A DNA stretch of 12,798 bases from Moraxellaceae bacterium (GTDB lineage: Bacteria > Pseudomonadota > Gammaproteobacteria > Pseudomonadales > UBA3067), in the NCBI GenBank assembly GCA_002401525.1, contig NVTH01000088.1, positions 682 through 13,479 on the forward strand, in the 5' to 3' direction. Each line of letters begins with the position of its first letter. Within the stretch, counting starts at the first letter, position 1. Below the pieces are notes generated by a model. That model had not been told where the DNA came from and did no database searches. It saw nothing but the letters and a program-made list of their open reading frames with translations. A program made the position numbers and the translations under genes. Of this stretch, positions 1 through 7,074 are shown piece by piece.

Positions 1-422
1 CCCGAGTAATCGGTGGGCAAGTCTTTAAAAAAGAACTGGCTTTCAATTTCACTGGCATCAAGCTTGATATAAGGGATATCGAGAGCATCCATCACTTCTT
101 CAGCGCTTTTAATACCCCCTTCTTGTGAATCAAGACTTGGGTCACCAAACCATAAACTGCCGCAGCGAGTCACTAAAGAATCAAAACTATAGCGTTGTAA
201 CTCTGTCCAATAGTCTTGCGCAGCGATTGCCAGCTCAGCCATATAAGTCTGAGCATATTGCAGTCTAAATTGTCGAGAGGCACCAGCCGAACTGCCCTCA
301 TTATTCAGAAAAGAATATTGTTCTAATACGAGTGTTCGTTTGCCACACAAACTGGCTTGAAAAGCTGTCGATAATCCGACAGGTCCACCGCCGATTACGA
401 TTAAGTCATATTGCTTGGTCAT
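1..422 (-). CDS. FAD-dependent amine oxidase, sarcosine oxidase/N-methyltryptophan oxidase-like (N-terminal part)
   Basis: The first about 140 residues of a flavoprotein are present; the rest runs off the left edge. The protein opens MTKQYDLIVIGGGPVGLSTA, a Rossmann FAD-binding motif (GGGPVG), with an acidic residue ending the second strand (VLEQ). The following GSSAGASRQFRLQY stretch resembles the flavin-contacting region of monomeric sarcosine oxidases and N-methyltryptophan oxidases (DAO family). Such enzymes oxidise secondary or N-methyl amines in the cytosol with release of hydrogen peroxide. The ATG at 422 follows a good AAAGGA ribosome site. It lies just beyond the attC-type site at 509-630, so it is either the next integron cassette or chromosomal DNA at the end of the array. 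The substrate cannot be predicted from this fragment. Confidence 0.8.
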   Translation of the reverse strand, partial: MTKQYDLIVIGGGPVGLSTAFQASLCGKRTLVLEQYSFLNNEGSSAGASRQFRLQYAQTYMAELAIAAQDYWTELQRYSFDSLVTRCGSLWFGDPSLDSQEGGIKSAEEVMDALDIPYIKLDASEIESQFFFKDLPTDYS

Positions 423-508
423 ATCAATTCCTTTTAGATTAAGGTTTCTATTTTTGTTAGGTTTTCCAGTACTAAAATCACGCCACAAGACACATCATCT
501 GCACGCAC

Positions 509-630
509 TTCTAACGCCTGCTTCTGGCGCATACCGAATTATACCGTTTAATACGGCTGATGGGCATTCGGTTATACTTCTCTAAAACGAAGCCAGCGTA
601 CGGTATATCGCTAACAAGCAATTGTTAGAT
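509..630 (-). other. attC: integron attC-type recombination site 1 (vapBC cassette)
   Basis: Read on the minus strand, the site starts with R'' ATCTAAC (630-624) followed by AAT and ends with GGC plus R' GTTAGAA (515-509). This is the usual attC polarity. The R boxes are complementary, and an inner TGCTT (519-523) pairs with AAGCA (616-620). A further imperfect arm pairs ATACCGAAT near 531 with ATTCGGTTAT near 566. The 122 bp length falls in the range of long Vibrio-type repeats. It begins 10 bp after the vapC stop, as expected for a cassette. The R'' variable bases match the predicted first bases of the same cassette at 1347. Confidence 0.8.
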
Positions 631-640
631 GAGATCTATG

Positions 641-1036
641 TTAGTTGAACCAGTTTTCAATTTTTAGTTTTGGAACTCTTTCGAATTCCTTTGTATTGCT
701 TGTTACTAAAATGCCTTGATGGGATAAGGCTGTCCCAGCGATTAGTAAATCATACGCTCCAATTGGGGTTCCTTTTTTTTCCAACTTTGCTCGTACAGAA
801 GCAGAATGTTGGGCTTCGTCTGCACCGAAAGATAGAATTGATACCAGAGAGCACAATCCTTTTAGCTGTTGCAGTCTTTTCTTGGGGGAATTCGATTTAG
901 CTATTCCGTATTCAAGTTCATATAAGACCACAGAAGGGATCGCGATCTCCTGCGGGGAAACCGACAACAACCTTGTAGGCACATTGCCCATACCTTTGAA
1001 GAAATAGATTAATGTATTAGTGTCAAGGACATACAT
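641..1036 (-). CDS. vapC: VapC-family PIN-domain toxin
   Basis: This is a 131-residue PIN-domain endoribonuclease, the toxin of a type II toxin-antitoxin pair; VapC proteins cleave tRNA or rRNA when freed from VapB. The PIN acidic residues are visible: Asp in MYVLDTN near the N-terminus, Glu in YELEYG near residue 41, and Asp in GAYDLLIAGTA near residue 96. The C-terminal VTSNTKEFERVP motif is typical of the family. I choose the ATG at 1036, which overlaps the antitoxin stop (TGATG), over a TTG one codon upstream. The stop lies 10 bp before attC site 1, so the pair is carried as a mobile integron cassette. Confidence 0.92.
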   Translation of the reverse strand: MYVLDTNTLIYFFKGMGNVPTRLLSVSPQEIAIPSVVLYELEYGIAKSNSPKKRLQQLKGLCSLVSILSFGADEAQHSASVRAKLEKKGTPIGAYDLLIAGTALSHQGILVTSNTKEFERVPKLKIENWFN

Positions 1037-1266
1037 CAAAGCTCTTCCCTGGCTGAATCTTTGCCAATTTTTCCCCTAATATCACCAATATCCGGGAAAT
1101 CGCCCCAAGCCCCATTTAGATTGATGATTGACTGGGGCCATTCAGTAGCCACTTCTTCCTTAATAAGTCTTGCGATCCACTTACTCTTTGATAAATGGGC
1201 AGATTTTGCCGCATCAACCATTTTTTTCTCAACTTCATCTTCAAGATAGATAGTAACTTGACCCAC
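1036..1266 (-). CDS. vapB: VapB-like ribbon-helix-helix antitoxin
   Basis: This 76-residue antitoxin precedes vapC and shares one base with its start, so the two are translationally coupled. From the GTG at 1266 the protein opens MGQVTIYLEDEVEKKM, the usual beta-strand plus helix start of ribbon-helix-helix DNA-binding antitoxins. The acidic and hydrophobic C-terminal half (WGDFPDIGDI) would wrap the toxin. The GTG at 1266 is preferred to the GTG at 1275 because GAGG (1278-1275) lies 8 bases ahead of it and the family usually starts with MGQVTIY. It should neutralise VapC and repress the promoter at 1296-1323. Confidence 0.88.
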   Translation of the reverse strand: MGQVTIYLEDEVEKKMVDAAKSAHLSKSKWIARLIKEEVATEWPQSIINLNGAWGDFPDIGDIRGKIGKDSAREEL

Positions 1267-1285
1267 AATAATCACCTCATTAAAG

Positions 1286-1305
1286 TATATGTGTAATTAT
1301 ATGTG
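1286..1305. repeat. direct repeat overlapping the vapBC -10 box, candidate VapB operator
   Basis: TATATGTG occurs twice, at 1286-1293 and 1298-1305, one helical turn apart (12 bp). The second copy covers the -10 box. Ribbon-helix-helix antitoxins bind repeated short sites at their own promoters, so this is a likely autoregulatory operator. The function is inferred from position. Confidence 0.5.
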
Positions 1306-1323
1306 CTTCTCCTCTAGAGTCAA
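1296..1323 (-). promoter_or_regulatory. vapBC sigma70 promoter
   Basis: On the minus strand a TTGACT -35 box (1323-1318) and a perfect TATAAT -10 box (1301-1296) are separated by 16 bp. They point into vapB about 30 bp downstream. The cassette therefore carries its own promoter and does not depend on an integron Pc promoter. Confidence 0.82.
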
Positions 1324-1341
1324 CGCCTCTCTTTGGCTTGC

Positions 1342-1434
1342 ATCTAACGCTTGGTGAGTGGGCAGTGTTGCTGCGAAGCCGCACTTTTAGCTGTCCAGCC
1401 AGCTTGCTGGCGTGCATTGCACGTATTGTTAGAA
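1342..1434 (-). other. attC: integron attC-type recombination site 2
   Basis: On the minus strand the site runs from R'' TTCTAAC (1434-1428), followed by AAT, to AAGC plus R' GTTAGAT (1348-1342). The 93 bp length is normal. It lies 39 bp downstream of the decayed gene that ends at 1474. Pairing inside the R boxes is weaker than in sites 1 and 3. Two local hairpins are visible, CGTGCA-T-TGCACG (1411-1423) and GCCAGC-TT-GCTGGC (1398-1411), so the fold is not one clean long stem. It marks the start of the vapBC cassette, whose first bases TTAGAT pair exactly with R'' of site 1. Confidence 0.68.
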
Positions 1435-1473
1435 GGCTCTACACCCAATTTTTTTACGAACATTCTGTAAATT

Positions 1474-1868
1474 CTATTTTGGTATTTTTTTAAGGATATC
1501 TGCAGTGATGTTTCCATACTCTTCTCTCATTACAGTAAACTCCTCGGAATTCGCTGTTGGTAGATGCCACATGACATAGCGGCAATGTATAAGCCCGGTG
1601 TTGGAGAATTTTGTGGATTATTGTAAAGAGTTACACGCCAGATATCCCGTTTTACCAGCTTGCCAAGATCCCCCCCAAAGTAATCAGATTCTTTACTTTT
1701 CCATACAGGAAATTCAGTAATATCTTTCATGCCCGAACCAAGTATGTCATACGCCTTTTTAAATTCCCCGGACTCCTTGGCTAATAAAAATTCTTCAGTA
1801 CGTTTCTTGGCGGTAGACTTAATGTTAGCGACCCTCTCTGGCTTGTTCGCCAATCCAGTAATTGTCAC
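1474..1868 (-). pseudogene. decayed small hypothetical gene, DUF4019-like, frameshifted
   Basis: One frame from a GTG at 1868 reads ANIKSTAKKRTEEFL to TPGLYIAA, then runs into unrelated sequence and stops at 1530. The continuation lies in another frame: VMWHLPTANSEEFTVMREEY, ending in a stop at 1474. The break is at about 1576-1577. The overall pattern (an alpha-helical start with KAYDIL, a WRVTLYNNP strand, PGLYIAA, then EEFTVMREEYGNIT) recalls DUF4019 proteins from memory. Those normally start with a signal peptide and have extra residues at the break, so a short out-of-frame deletion is likely. The 5' end also appears lost, since a TAG precedes the GTG directly. Its attC site at 1342-1434 marks it as a former cassette gene. 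Confidence 0.6.
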
Positions 1869-2007
1869 CTATACTGAATCTTTGCAATGCATTGATGTCA
1901 TCATTTGCTTGCATGCGCCGGCCTTTACTAAATTCATTGTCCACAATCTTTTGTTCATTACGCGCAAAACGCCAGTCAGAGAATCCATGTTTTACAGCGA
2001 AACTCGC
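1825..2007 (-). other. possible coding remnant, 60 codons without a start
   Basis: A stop-to-stop minus-strand frame contains protein-like sequence, HGFSDWRFARNEQKIVDNEF followed by SKGRRMQANDDINALQRFS, with no convincing start codon. It overlaps the 5' part of the decayed gene and ends at the glycan cluster start. It may be a leftover of DNA cut when the cluster arrived, or chance. I do not recognise a family. Confidence 0.2.
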
Positions 2008-2009
2008 CT

Positions 2010-3509
2010 ATGTTTAACCCCGAACAAAAACGTGTCACTGACGAAGCTCCACTGCCCACAGAAAAGCCATTGTTAAATATGCAGCAGGCGACGCAGGCGA
2101 TGACTCTCGCCTTTGTGCGAATCAATAAGGCCCACGACAAAAATACCCGTCAAAAGGACATTTCTCCTAGGGACATTAAAATAATTTTCGATGGGATAGC
2201 GCTTTATTTCCCCAACAATCGTCCAATTATTTACAAAAAGTTCGTCCCCGATCTTCTTAAGTATTACAAATACTTTTTGTTACATATCACTGATTTCGAA
2301 TTCATGATGGAGCTGCATGATACCGTACATACGATTATCTGGAACTACCAAGATGACTACATTCAATCTCAAATTGATATTAGCGAGAATATTGAGAAAT
2401 ACGCAATTAGGTGGTATCAAGCGCTTTGTAAAGAAAACAAAATTGAACCCATCAACGTAGACAACAACAAAACTGACAGTAAGACCATCGTTTACCTTCT
2501 AAAGCATGCCAGTATTTCTGCCTCCTACGCCTGCTCTAAACTCATTTATTCTTGTTTGCACGGACACTCCTCGAATCGAAATATTGTCGTATATATACAC
2601 GGTGGATCCGAAATTGAATTTATTGACTCTCTAAGTCATAAGGTTACCTTCAAACAGTTTTCTGGCACCAGGGACAGTACATTTCGTAAAATACGAAACG
2701 AAATCATGATCGACAAGCCTTACATGGTGATCTCTGAATTAAAACTATCGCTTATCGCTGCCCTGTTCAGCGCCCGCATCGCGCCCAAACAAGTGTATTG
2801 GTCGATGGGCTTTTCGGCTATCTCCTGGGCTGATGAATACGTTTTGCTTACCTCTGATTATCACGTAAAACATTTACTTCAGCTGTCTGGTAAAAAATGC
2901 ATTGAAATGCCTTATCGATTGCATCGCACTCTACTCGCACCAGAAGAGAACAAAGCGAACACTAAAGAAATTCGACGTCAGTTAAACGTTTCGCCAGACC
3001 AAATGTTAATCGGCTATTTAGGGCGCATGGAGAAAGTCAATGATGAATACCTCGACCTTATATGCACTTTATTGTGGAATAATAAGATTAAATATTTTTG
3101 TGCCGGGCCGGGAGACGTCAATAGAATCGAAAATCATCTAAAAAGTCGCGCACCCGAAGGCCAGTACACTGTTTCTACCTCGATTAATCCTCATGAATAC
3201 GGTTACGCGTTTGATTTATTCATTGAAACCTTTCCCATGGGCACCGGCTTGTCTGCAATCGAAGTAATGGCAAAAGGAATTCCTGTCGTTTATCTAAAAA
3301 CGAAATCCCAAAAAGGCATGCAGGAAACTACACGTGTACCCTCGTTAGGAGCGGAGAACACTGATGAATTAATCGGAATTATTCTGGCACTTTTATCAAA
3401 ACCACAGCTTTATAAGGAAGCCTCAAAGGCATGCAAAAATATTGTCAAAAATATGTCTCGATGCGAAGACGCAGCGGCGATCATTGAATCTATTGCTGTG
3501 AATGCTTAA
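2010..3509 (+). CDS. GT-B fold glycosyltransferase with a large helical N-terminal region
   Basis: This is a 499-residue cytosolic protein with no signal peptide or membrane segment. The C-terminal half looks like a GT-B sugar-nucleotide-binding domain: IGYLGRMEKVNDEYL near residue 335, FCAGPGD near 365, and around 404-426 an ETFPMGTGLSAIEVMAKGIP motif followed by VV. This resembles the donor-binding loop (G, S/T, E, G-P-V) of GT4, GT41 and HMW1C-type enzymes. Residues 1-180 are predicted mainly helical and match no family I know. As first gene of the cluster it probably transfers the sugar made by the following enzymes, perhaps to protein, lipid or polysaccharide. The ATG at 2010 lacks a clear ribosome site; later ATGs at 2079 and 2100 are no better. 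Confidence 0.72.
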   Translation: MFNPEQKRVTDEAPLPTEKPLLNMQQATQAMTLAFVRINKAHDKNTRQKDISPRDIKIIFDGIALYFPNNRPIIYKKFVPDLLKYYKYFLLHITDFEFMMELHDTVHTIIWNYQDDYIQSQIDISENIEKYAIRWYQALCKENKIEPINVDNNKTDSKTIVYLLKHASISASYACSKLIYSCLHGHSSNRNIVVYIHGGSEIEFIDSLSHKVTFKQFSGTRDSTFRKIRNEIMIDKPYMVISELKLSLIAALFSARIAPKQVYWSMGFSAISWADEYVLLTSDYHVKHLLQLSGKKCIEMPYRLHRTLLAPEENKANTKEIRRQLNVSPDQMLIGYLGRMEKVNDEYLDLICTLLWNNKIKYFCAGPGDVNRIENHLKSRAPEGQYTVSTSINPHEYGYAFDLFIETFPMGTGLSAIEVMAKGIPVVYLKTKSQKGMQETTRVPSLGAENTDELIGIILALLSKPQLYKEASKACKNIVKNMSRCEDAAAIIESIAVNA

Positions 3510-3522
3510 TCGGTAAACGACC

Positions 3523-4692
3523 ATGCAGTTTATTAATCTTGATCGGCAGTATAAAAATATTAAGAAAGAAATTCAGCACGCTATCAATACGGTGTTGGAG
3601 CACGGCCAATACATTTTGGGGCCTGAAGTTGATGAGCTGGAAATTGAATTATCTCGGAGAACTAAAAGCAAACATGTCATCGGGGTTAGCTCCGGTTCAG
3701 ATGCCCTTCTAATTGCCTTGCTGGCCCTTGATATACGCCCAGGTGACGAAGTGATTACCACCCCCTTTTCTTTTATCGCAACAGCAGAAATGATTTCGGT
3801 GCTCGGGGCCAAACCCGTTTATGCGGACGTAGAGTCAGACACATTCAACCTTAATCCTCAAAATATTGAGCCTCTCATTACTAAAAACACCAAAGCCATT
3901 GTGGCAGTCTCAATTTTTGGCCAATGCGCCAATATGGACCAGATTAATGCGATTGCAGAAGAATATAATTTAACTGTTATCGAAGACGCTGCACAAAGTT
4001 TTGGCGCAACCTACAAAGGCCGGTCGTCCTGCGCACTCACCCAAATCGCCATCACCTCGTTTTATCCCTCCAAACCTTTGGGCGCATACGGTGATGGTGG
4101 GGCATGCTTCACTCGCTGTGACGAGTTAGCAGAGAGGATGCGTAAAATAAGAATCCACGGCCAAGATCAACCTTACCTGCATTCTCGACTTGGCATTAAC
4201 GGCAGGCTGGACACCATTCAAGCTGCCATTTTGTTAACCAAATTGAAAGTATTGACGCTAGATTTAGAAAAGCGGCGACAAGCGGCAAATTATTATACAC
4301 AACAACTCAATAATGCCGGCTTCGCCGAAACACCAAGGATCGAGAAACACAATACTAGCACTTACGCTCAATACACCGTGCTAGTTAAAAATAGACAGGC
4401 AGTACAGCAAATACTTAACACTAAGGGCATTCCAAGTGCAGTATTTTACCCCGTTCCGCTAAACCGACAACCGGCGACCCATAACGATTCCACGCCTTGT
4501 CCAAATTCAGACCGCCTGTCCGAACACGTGTTAAGCCTGCCCCTATGCGCCTATATGACAAAAGAAGAACAAGATCATGTCATAAATCACTTTATTGAGG
4601 CCATCTCAGAGACCCAAAAAACAAAGGAGCCGTCATGCTCGCTGAATCCTACTCACACACCACAGCACAAATCGATGCAGGCGCCCTTATAG
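3523..4692 (+). CDS. DegT/DnrJ/EryC1 sugar-nucleotide 3-aminotransferase, WbpE/GnnB-like
   Basis: This 389-residue PLP enzyme closely follows WbpE of Pseudomonas aeruginosa, which aminates a UDP-3-keto-2-acetamido sugar with glutamate. Visible features are HGQYILGPEVDELE near residue 27, the VIEDAAQSFGA motif with the PLP-pyridine Asp155, the Schiff-base lysine K184 in SFYPSKPLGAYGDGG, and the C-terminal AVFYPVPLNRQP motif. It should work directly after the GnnA-like dehydrogenase three genes downstream, forming a 3-amino sugar nucleotide. It starts 13 bp after the glycosyltransferase. Oddly, about 25 extra residues past the usual WbpE end run 58 bp into the next gene. Confidence 0.9.
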   Translation: MQFINLDRQYKNIKKEIQHAINTVLEHGQYILGPEVDELEIELSRRTKSKHVIGVSSGSDALLIALLALDIRPGDEVITTPFSFIATAEMISVLGAKPVYADVESDTFNLNPQNIEPLITKNTKAIVAVSIFGQCANMDQINAIAEEYNLTVIEDAAQSFGATYKGRSSCALTQIAITSFYPSKPLGAYGDGGACFTRCDELAERMRKIRIHGQDQPYLHSRLGINGRLDTIQAAILLTKLKVLTLDLEKRRQAANYYTQQLNNAGFAETPRIEKHNTSTYAQYTVLVKNRQAVQQILNTKGIPSAVFYPVPLNRQPATHNDSTPCPNSDRLSEHVLSLPLCAYMTKEEQDHVINHFIEAISETQKTKEPSCSLNPTHTPQHKSMQAPL

Positions 4693-5135
4693 GGGATCAG
4701 TGCCAGCTATGGATCAACGTCCAAGTCCGAGAAGGCGCTGAAATAGGGCGCGGATGCATATTATCCAAAGACGTCTATATTGATAAGAACGTTACCATCG
4801 GAAATCATTGCAAGATACAAAATAGTGTTTCGGTATATCAAGGGGTTACGCTAGAAGACGATGTCTTTGTGGGCCCCAACGCTTGTTTTACTAACGATAA
4901 AGTACCTAGGGCTTTTAACGCCGACTGGCAAATCAGCCCCACATTAGTCAAAAAAGGAAGTAGCATCGGCGCAAACGCGACCATTATCTGCGGCGTCACC
5001 ATAGGCGAGTACGCCATGATTGCGGCGGGAAGCGTGGTTACCAAAGACGTCGCGCCCTTCACGTTAGTGATGGGCAATCCGGCGCGCTATGTAGCCCATA
5101 TTGATAAGCTAGGCAACAAAGTTACCAACGGCTAA
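4635..5135 (+). CDS. left-handed beta-helix N-acetyltransferase, WbpD-like
   Basis: This 166-residue hexapeptide-repeat acyltransferase probably acetylates the 3-amino group made by the preceding aminotransferase, giving a UDP-2,3-diacetamido sugar. Repeated LIVG-x4 turns fill residues 12-150 (IGDQCQLW, IGRGCIL, IGNHCKIQNSVSVY, LEDDVFVGPNACFTND, IGANATIICGVTIGEY). The KIQNSVSVY and TLVKKGSSIGANATI stretches align well with WbpD from memory. It is slightly shorter than WbpD because the C-terminal extension is missing. The ATG at 4635 is firmly set by AAAGGAG at 4623-4629, even though it lies inside the end of the previous gene. The next gene starts 2 bp after the stop. Confidence 0.9.
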   Translation: MLAESYSHTTAQIDAGALIGDQCQLWINVQVREGAEIGRGCILSKDVYIDKNVTIGNHCKIQNSVSVYQGVTLEDDVFVGPNACFTNDKVPRAFNADWQISPTLVKKGSSIGANATIICGVTIGEYAMIAAGSVVTKDVAPFTLVMGNPARYVAHIDKLGNKVTNG

Positions 5136-5137
5136 CT

Positions 5138-6106
5138 ATGCGACAGAATACACCAAAATTAATTAAAGTTGGCTTAATTGGTGTGGGTAAAATGGGTGAA
5201 AACCACCTGCGCATACTGTCGATGTTAAAAAACATTTCCGTTGAATTTATCTACGACATCGATAAAGAAAAAGCCGCTTACTTAGCAGAGAAGTATGCAG
5301 TCAGTGCCACGGTCGACATAGAACAAAGCCTGTCCAAGGTGGACGCCGTTGCCATTTGTTCACCAACCCATATGCACTACAAACACCTGATGTTAGTCAG
5401 TCAGTTTGTCAGTCACATTTTTGTTGAAAAGCCATTAACCGATTCTTTGGCGACTTCGGAAAAAGTAATAAGCCTTGCTAAAGAAAGATGCCTTACTATT
5501 CAGGTAGGGTTTATTGAGCGTTTTAATCCAGCAATACAAGCGTTGAATAGGATATTAAAAAACGGCATTAACGTGCTTAATATTGATTTTGAAAGGACCA
5601 ATAGGCTTAGCGATCGAATTACTGACATTGATGTGATTTATGATCTGATGATACACGACATCGATTTAGCGCTCTATTTAAACGGCGACATTGCAAACAT
5701 CACCGCCAACGGTATCATTAGGAACAACATGATTGCCTTTGCCACTGCCAATTTCATCCACAAAAATGGCACGCTTTCACGAATCCTTGCCAGCCGAATT
5801 ACTGAGAAAAAATTTCGTCATATTCGCGTCACCTGTGAAAATCTATTTATTGATTGCGAGCTATTACGAAAAGAAATTATTATCAATAGGCAATCTAAAA
5901 CAGAATCGGGTGTCGGCCAACACATTAGTATCGCCAATTTACAGGAAACCGTCGTAGTGCCGCCGCAAGAAGCTTTGCTTGATGAACTCACTACTTTTTT
6001 CCATAAAAGCGTGGATGCCAACGTGCAAGTACCTGACGAAATCGATGGGCTTAATGCGATTAGAGTGTGTGACCAGATCAAAGACATTATTTGGAGTAAT
6101 CATTGA
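5138..6106 (+). CDS. Gfo/Idh/MocA sugar-nucleotide 3-dehydrogenase, GnnA-like
   Basis: This 322-residue NAD(P)-dependent oxidoreductase opens with the Rossmann motif VGLIGVGKMGENHLR (residues 11-25). It carries the family EKP motif (97-99), QVGFIERFNPA (122-132) and DVIYDLMIHDIDLAL (165-179), with catalytic-site His173. The last two motifs are typical of GnnA-type UDP-GlcNAc 3-dehydrogenases rather than WbpB. It would oxidise C3 of UDP-GlcNAc or a relative, the substrate then being aminated by the WbpE/GnnB-like enzyme at 3523-4692. Its stop overlaps the next gene's start. GnnA with GnnB is known from 2,3-diamino lipid A synthesis. Confidence 0.87.
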   Translation: MRQNTPKLIKVGLIGVGKMGENHLRILSMLKNISVEFIYDIDKEKAAYLAEKYAVSATVDIEQSLSKVDAVAICSPTHMHYKHLMLVSQFVSHIFVEKPLTDSLATSEKVISLAKERCLTIQVGFIERFNPAIQALNRILKNGINVLNIDFERTNRLSDRITDIDVIYDLMIHDIDLALYLNGDIANITANGIIRNNMIAFATANFIHKNGTLSRILASRITEKKFRHIRVTCENLFIDCELLRKEIIINRQSKTESGVGQHISIANLQETVVVPPQEALLDELTTFFHKSVDANVQVPDEIDGLNAIRVCDQIKDIIWSNH

Positions 6107-7074
6107 GAGCCCCCCTCGCCAGTAAGGCCATACTCGTTACCGGCGGAGCTGGTTTTATTGGTAGCCATTTAGTGGACCGACTAATAACCGAGGGGGCGAC
6201 ACAAGTTGTCGTCATTGACAACCTGTTTTTAGGAAGTGAAGACAACTTAAACGACGCCTTGAATAAAGGTCTTTATTTTCATAATGATGATGCCGTATTC
6301 AGCAGTTCACTGGATTACATTTTTAAACGTTATAAAATCGACATTGTTTTTAATTGCGCCACCAAGGCATTAAATTACTCCTTCATTAATCCAAAAAATG
6401 CCTTTGATACCAATGTAGACATTACACTCAATTTGTTGGAGCACCAACGGCAGGGATCATTTGAAACCCTTTGCCAACTCTCAACCTCTGAGGTTTATGG
6501 TACCGCAGTGTATGAACCGATGGATGAGCAACACCCCAGAAACCCGACGACAAGCTATGCCGCAGGCAAAGCCGCCGCAGACCTTGCCGTAGAAAGTTAT
6601 GTCCGCATGTTTGATCTCGACAGTTTTATTGTTAGGCCTTTTAATAACTACGGACCAAGGCAAAATTACAAAGGTGTTTTGGCGGGGCTGATTCCAACCA
6701 CAATACGAAAAATACTGAACGGTCAGCCACCTGAACTACAGGGCAATGGCAGGCAAAGCCGGGATTTTATTTACGTGGACGACACAATCGACGCAGTGAT
6801 TAATCTTTATAGCAAACTACCTTCCGGCGAATCCGTCAATATTTCCACCGACAATACCATTACAATTCGGGATGTAATCGATCAAACATGCCAGCTCATG
6901 GGCTACACGGGCGAGATTCTAAACACACCGGCAAGAGCATCCGATGTGTTTTGCCACACCGCTTGCAACAAAAAAGTTCGCTCATTAATAGACTATCGTT
7001 TAACCCCGTTTGAGCACGGTTTAGTAGAAACCGTTGAGTGGTATAAAAAACACATCAGCCGCGAGTCATCGTAG
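6103..7074 (+). CDS. extended SDR sugar-nucleotide dehydratase/decarboxylase/epimerase
   Basis: This 323-residue NAD-dependent enzyme has TGGAGFIGSHL (13-23), STSEVYG (127-133) and the catalytic pair Tyr152 and Lys156 in SYAAGK. RPFNNYGPRQNYKG and SRDFIYVDDT follow, as in 4,6-dehydratases and UDP-glucuronate decarboxylases. Serine-Glu replaces the Asp-Glu of RmlB, as in ArnA, UDP-xylose synthases and LegB-like dehydratases, so the exact reaction is open. It most likely makes a 4-keto sugar for the following aminotransferase. It starts at TTG 6103, the only suitable in-frame start, with GGAG at 6093-6096 and a 4-base overlap (TTGA) with the previous stop. Confidence 0.85.
   Translation: MRAPLASKAILVTGGAGFIGSHLVDRLITEGATQVVVIDNLFLGSEDNLNDALNKGLYFHNDDAVFSSSLDYIFKRYKIDIVFNCATKALNYSFINPKNAFDTNVDITLNLLEHQRQGSFETLCQLSTSEVYGTAVYEPMDEQHPRNPTTSYAAGKAAADLAVESYVRMFDLDSFIVRPFNNYGPRQNYKGVLAGLIPTTIRKILNGQPPELQGNGRQSRDFIYVDDTIDAVINLYSKLPSGESVNISTDNTITIRDVIDQTCQLMGYTGEILNTPARASDVFCHTACNKKVRSLIDYRLTPFEHGLVETVEWYKKHISRESS

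Noticed and set aside
435..445. Minus-strand ACCTAAC as a further attC R'' box
   Set aside because: It lies in the leader of the FAD oxidase gene with no partner R' box and no stem arms.
1870..2009. Promoter for the glycan cluster
   Set aside because: Several weak -35-like boxes exist but none has a convincing -10 at proper spacing.
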